DNA from: Spirochaetota bacterium
GTDB taxonomy: Bacteria > Spirochaetota > Spirochaetia > DTKZ01
Length of the DNA: 31,404 nt
NCBI GenBank assembly: GCA_029562045.1
Contig: JAKQWJ010000073.1
Location: 1 to 31,404 of the forward strand
Reading direction: 5' to 3'
Part shown: piece by piece, positions 29,750 through 31,404 of the stretch
Numbering within the stretch: the first letter of the stretch is position 1
Layout of the letters: every line of letters begins with the position of its first letter
The notes under the pieces: model-generated
The model's database searches: none
What the model was told of the DNA's origin: nothing
What the model saw: only the letters and a program-made list of their open reading frames with translations
Program-made: the position numbers and the translations under genes

Positions 29750-30937
29750 ATGAGGAAGATAACCGATGCCGTCACCTGGGTCGGAAAGATCGACTGGGAA
29801 CTGCGGCGGTTCCACGGGGATGAGTACTCCACCCATCGGGGCTCCAGCTACAACGCCTATCTGGTCCGGGACGAGAAAACCGTCCTCATCGACGGGGTCT
29901 GGCAGCCCTTCGCCCAGGAGTTCGTCCGGGAACTGGAAAAGACCATCGACCTGAAAAAGATCGACTATATCGTGGCGAACCACGCGGAGATCGACCACTC
30001 CGGGTCCCTGCCGGAACTGCTGAAAAAAATTCCCGGCACCCCCGTCTACTGCACGGCCAACGCCGTCAAATCCCTGAAGGGGCACTACCATGAAGACTGG
30101 AACTTTCAGGTGGTGAAGACCGGCGACAAACTGAGCCTGGGAAAGCGGGAACTGGTGTTCGTCGAAGCCCCCATGCTGCACTGGCCGGACAGCATGATGT
30201 GCTATCTCACCGGGGAGGAGATTCTCTTCAGCAACGACGCCTTCGGCCAGCACTACGCCAGCGAGTTCATGTACAACGACCTGGTGGACCAGAACGAGCT
30301 TTTCACCGAGGCCATAAAGTATTACGCCAACATCCTGACCCCCTTCAGCTCCTTCGTGGTCAAAAAAATCGAGGAAGTCCTGTCCTTCAATCTGCCGCTG
30401 AAGATGATCTGCCCCAGCCACGGGATCATCTGGCGGGACAACCCGGCGCAGATCGTCCACAAGTATCTGGAATGGGCCAAGGCCTACAAGGAGAACCGGA
30501 TCGCCCTGTTCTACGACACCATGTGGGAGGGAACCCGGCGGCTCGCCGAAGCCATCGCCGCGGGGATACGGAAGGAGGACCCCAAAACCGAGGTCCGGCT
30601 CTATAACCTGGCCAAGACGGACAAGAACGACGCCATCACCGAACTTTTCCGGGCCAAGGCGATCCTGGTGGGCTCCCCCACCATCAACCGGGGGATCCTC
30701 ACCGCTCTGGCGGCCTTCATCGAAGAGGTGAAGGGCCTGGGGTTCAAGGACAAGAAGGCCGCCGCCTTCGGCTGCTACGGCTGGAGCGGCGAGGGGGTCA
30801 AGCTCATATCCGAGCACCTGAAAGCCTGCGGCTTCGAGCTGGTGAACGACGGGATCCGCGCCCTGTGGAACCCCGACGAAGCCGCCCGATCGGAAGGGGA
30901 AAAGTTCGGGGCCGCCTTCGCCAGGGCCGTAAAATAA
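29750..30937 (+). CDS. fprA: Flavodiiron protein (A-type flavoprotein, O2/NO reductase)
   Basis: This 395-aa protein joins a metallo-beta-lactamase-like diiron domain (1-245) to a C-terminal flavodoxin domain (about 250-395). All iron ligands are visible: His78, Glu80, Asp82 and His83 in NHAEIDHSG, His145 in MLHWPDSM, Asp164 in SNDAFG and His225 in CPSHGIIW. The flavodoxin part starts IALFYDTMWEGT, the FMN-phosphate loop. There is no fused rubredoxin. It reduces O2 to water and/or NO to N2O, protecting anaerobes. His83 is retained as the structural ligand-type residue. The ATG at 29750 has ACGGAGG. It is divergent from a TetR gene. Confidence 0.96.
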   Translation: MRKITDAVTWVGKIDWELRRFHGDEYSTHRGSSYNAYLVRDEKTVLIDGVWQPFAQEFVRELEKTIDLKKIDYIVANHAEIDHSGSLPELLKKIPGTPVYCTANAVKSLKGHYHEDWNFQVVKTGDKLSLGKRELVFVEAPMLHWPDSMMCYLTGEEILFSNDAFGQHYASEFMYNDLVDQNELFTEAIKYYANILTPFSSFVVKKIEEVLSFNLPLKMICPSHGIIWRDNPAQIVHKYLEWAKAYKENRIALFYDTMWEGTRRLAEAIAAGIRKEDPKTEVRLYNLAKTDKNDAITELFRAKAILVGSPTINRGILTALAAFIEEVKGLGFKDKKAAAFGCYGWSGEGVKLISEHLKACGFELVNDGIRALWNPDEAARSEGEKFGAAFARAVK

Positions 30938-30942
30938 GACCG

Positions 30943-31055
30943 CCCGGGCGGCTTGCCCGCCTGGGGAGATACCTCTCCGTCCCGGGCGGCTTGCCCGCCT
31001 GGAGGCTTGCCTGCCCGGAGGCCTCACCCGCCCCGGGGCGGGCGAGCCGCCCGGG
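30943..31055. repeat. Direct and inverted repeats between fprA and the copper ATPase
   Basis: Two identical 22-bp copies lie at 30943-30964 and 30981-31002. An inverted copy of their first 18 bp lies at 31038-31055 with one mismatch. The inverted pair could fold into a long stem with a loop of about 40-75 nt. A bidirectional Rho-independent-like stop is possible, but there is no T-tract. No gene is present. Confidence 0.9.
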
Positions 31056-31063
31056 CGGCGCCG

Positions 31064-31404
31064 CTATTTCCGGAAAGTCCGCAGACGCAGGGCGTTGGTC
31101 ACCACCGAAACCGAACTCAGCGACATGGCCGCGGCGGCGAACATGGGGCTCAGAAGGGGGCCGCCGAAGGCGTGGAGAAGCCCCGCCGCCACGGGTATGC
31201 CCAGAACATTGTACCCGAAGGCCCAGAAGAGGTTCTGCCTGATGTTCCGCAGAGAGGCCCGGGAGAGCCGCACCGCGGTGTCCACATCCCGCAGATCCCC
31301 CCGCATCAGGACGATGTCGGCGCTCTCCACCGCCACGTCGGCGCCGCCCCCCACGGCGATGCCCACGTCCGCCTGGGCCAGGGCGGGGGCGTCGTTGATG
31401 CCGT
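31064..31404 (-). CDS. copA: Heavy-metal (copper-type) P-type ATPase, C-terminal part (cut by window edge)
   Basis: Only the last 112 residues are in the window, from GINDAPALAQAD, the end of the GDGINDxPAL hinge motif of P1B-type ATPases. The conserved segment IAVGGGADVAVESADIVLM follows, then the last two membrane helices (LFWAFGYNVLGIPVAAGLL and MSLSSVSVVTNAL) and the basic end RLRTFRK. The NALRL ending and the SSVSVVxNAL helix are typical of Cu+-exporting CopA, and the Met and two Ser of the last helix fit copper transport sites. The N-terminus lies outside, so the metal-binding domains cannot be judged. Confidence 0.88.
   Translation of the reverse strand, partial: GINDAPALAQADVGIAVGGGADVAVESADIVLMRGDLRDVDTAVRLSRASLRNIRQNLFWAFGYNVLGIPVAAGLLHAFGGPLLSPMFAAAAMSLSSVSVVTNALRLRTFRK

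Noticed and set aside
28943..31027. 694-aa minus-strand open frame spanning tetR and the fprA antisense
   Set aside because: Only its last 190 residues are real (TetR). The rest is antisense to fprA, and the tetR promoter at 29522-29550 fixes the start at 29515.
1..31404. CRISPR array, tRNA, rRNA, transposase or integrase
   Set aside because: The tandem arrays have no spacers of even length between conserved repeats, and no tRNA-like cloverleaf, rRNA segment or recombinase motif was recognised by eye.

Overview
The window is about 31 kb of GC-rich bacterial chromosome, densely packed with short intergenic gaps and many 4-nt ATGA/GTGA overlaps. I see no rRNA, tRNA, CRISPR array, insertion sequence or phage gene. 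Gene content suggests a diderm anaerobe: there is a flavodiiron oxygen/NO reductase, a predicted outer-membrane beta-barrel, a FecR-domain exported protein, a Thermotoga-type tagaturonate epimerase and a spore-photoproduct-lyase-like radical SAM protein without sporulation genes. A Spirochaetota-like lineage is my best guess. That is inference from the gene mix, not a marker-gene result.

Layout. 1-1856 (-): NfeD-type membrane protease followed by the truncated flotillin-like floA. 1967-2686 (+): a DUF2161 nuclease-fold protein. 2749-6253 (+): the hexuronate operon uxuB-uxaC-uxaE, closed by a textbook terminator. 6348-8276: a divergent pair, a DUF401 permease and a cysteine-rich DUF2148 protein. 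8473-10623 (-): a tight four-gene operon holding a Get3/ArsA-type ATPase, a MIP18-type protein and two unrecognised proteins. 10738-12438 (-): a CstA transporter. 12653-15922 (+): ndk-pepF-gpsA. 16056-18250 (-): an M20-like protein with altered metal-site residues, overlapping gpgS. 18357-22550 (+): ParB-like protein, SPL radical SAM, FecR protein, a 32-aa membrane peptide and a TauE permease. 22718-23550 (-): two Hsp20 genes. 23861-25329 (+): a beta-barrel protein and a PAP2 phosphatase. 25343-27127 (-): deoC and mtfA. 27277-27894 (+): wrbA. 28230-29515 (-): a TetR regulator and rsmE. 29750-30937 (+): fprA. 31064-31404 (-): the C-terminal end of a copper-type P-ATPase.

How the genes work together. 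UxaC isomerises glucuronate and galacturonate, UxaE links the tagaturonate and fructuronate branches, and UxuB reduces fructuronate to mannonate; mannonate dehydratase, the KDG enzymes and an uptake system must lie elsewhere. Stress functions recur: Hsp20s, WrbA, the flavodiiron protein, glucosylglycerate synthesis and copper export.

Three things stand out beyond ordinary annotation. First, several genes have a -35/17 bp/-10 promoter whose -10 box ends only 6-8 nt before the start codon, implying leaderless mRNAs. Second, most tail-to-tail gene junctions are filled with GC-rich tandem or inverted repeats. Third, two operons (the Get3-like/MIP18 cluster and the ParB-like/SPL/FecR cluster) combine known folds with unrecognised partners in ways I cannot match to a described system.
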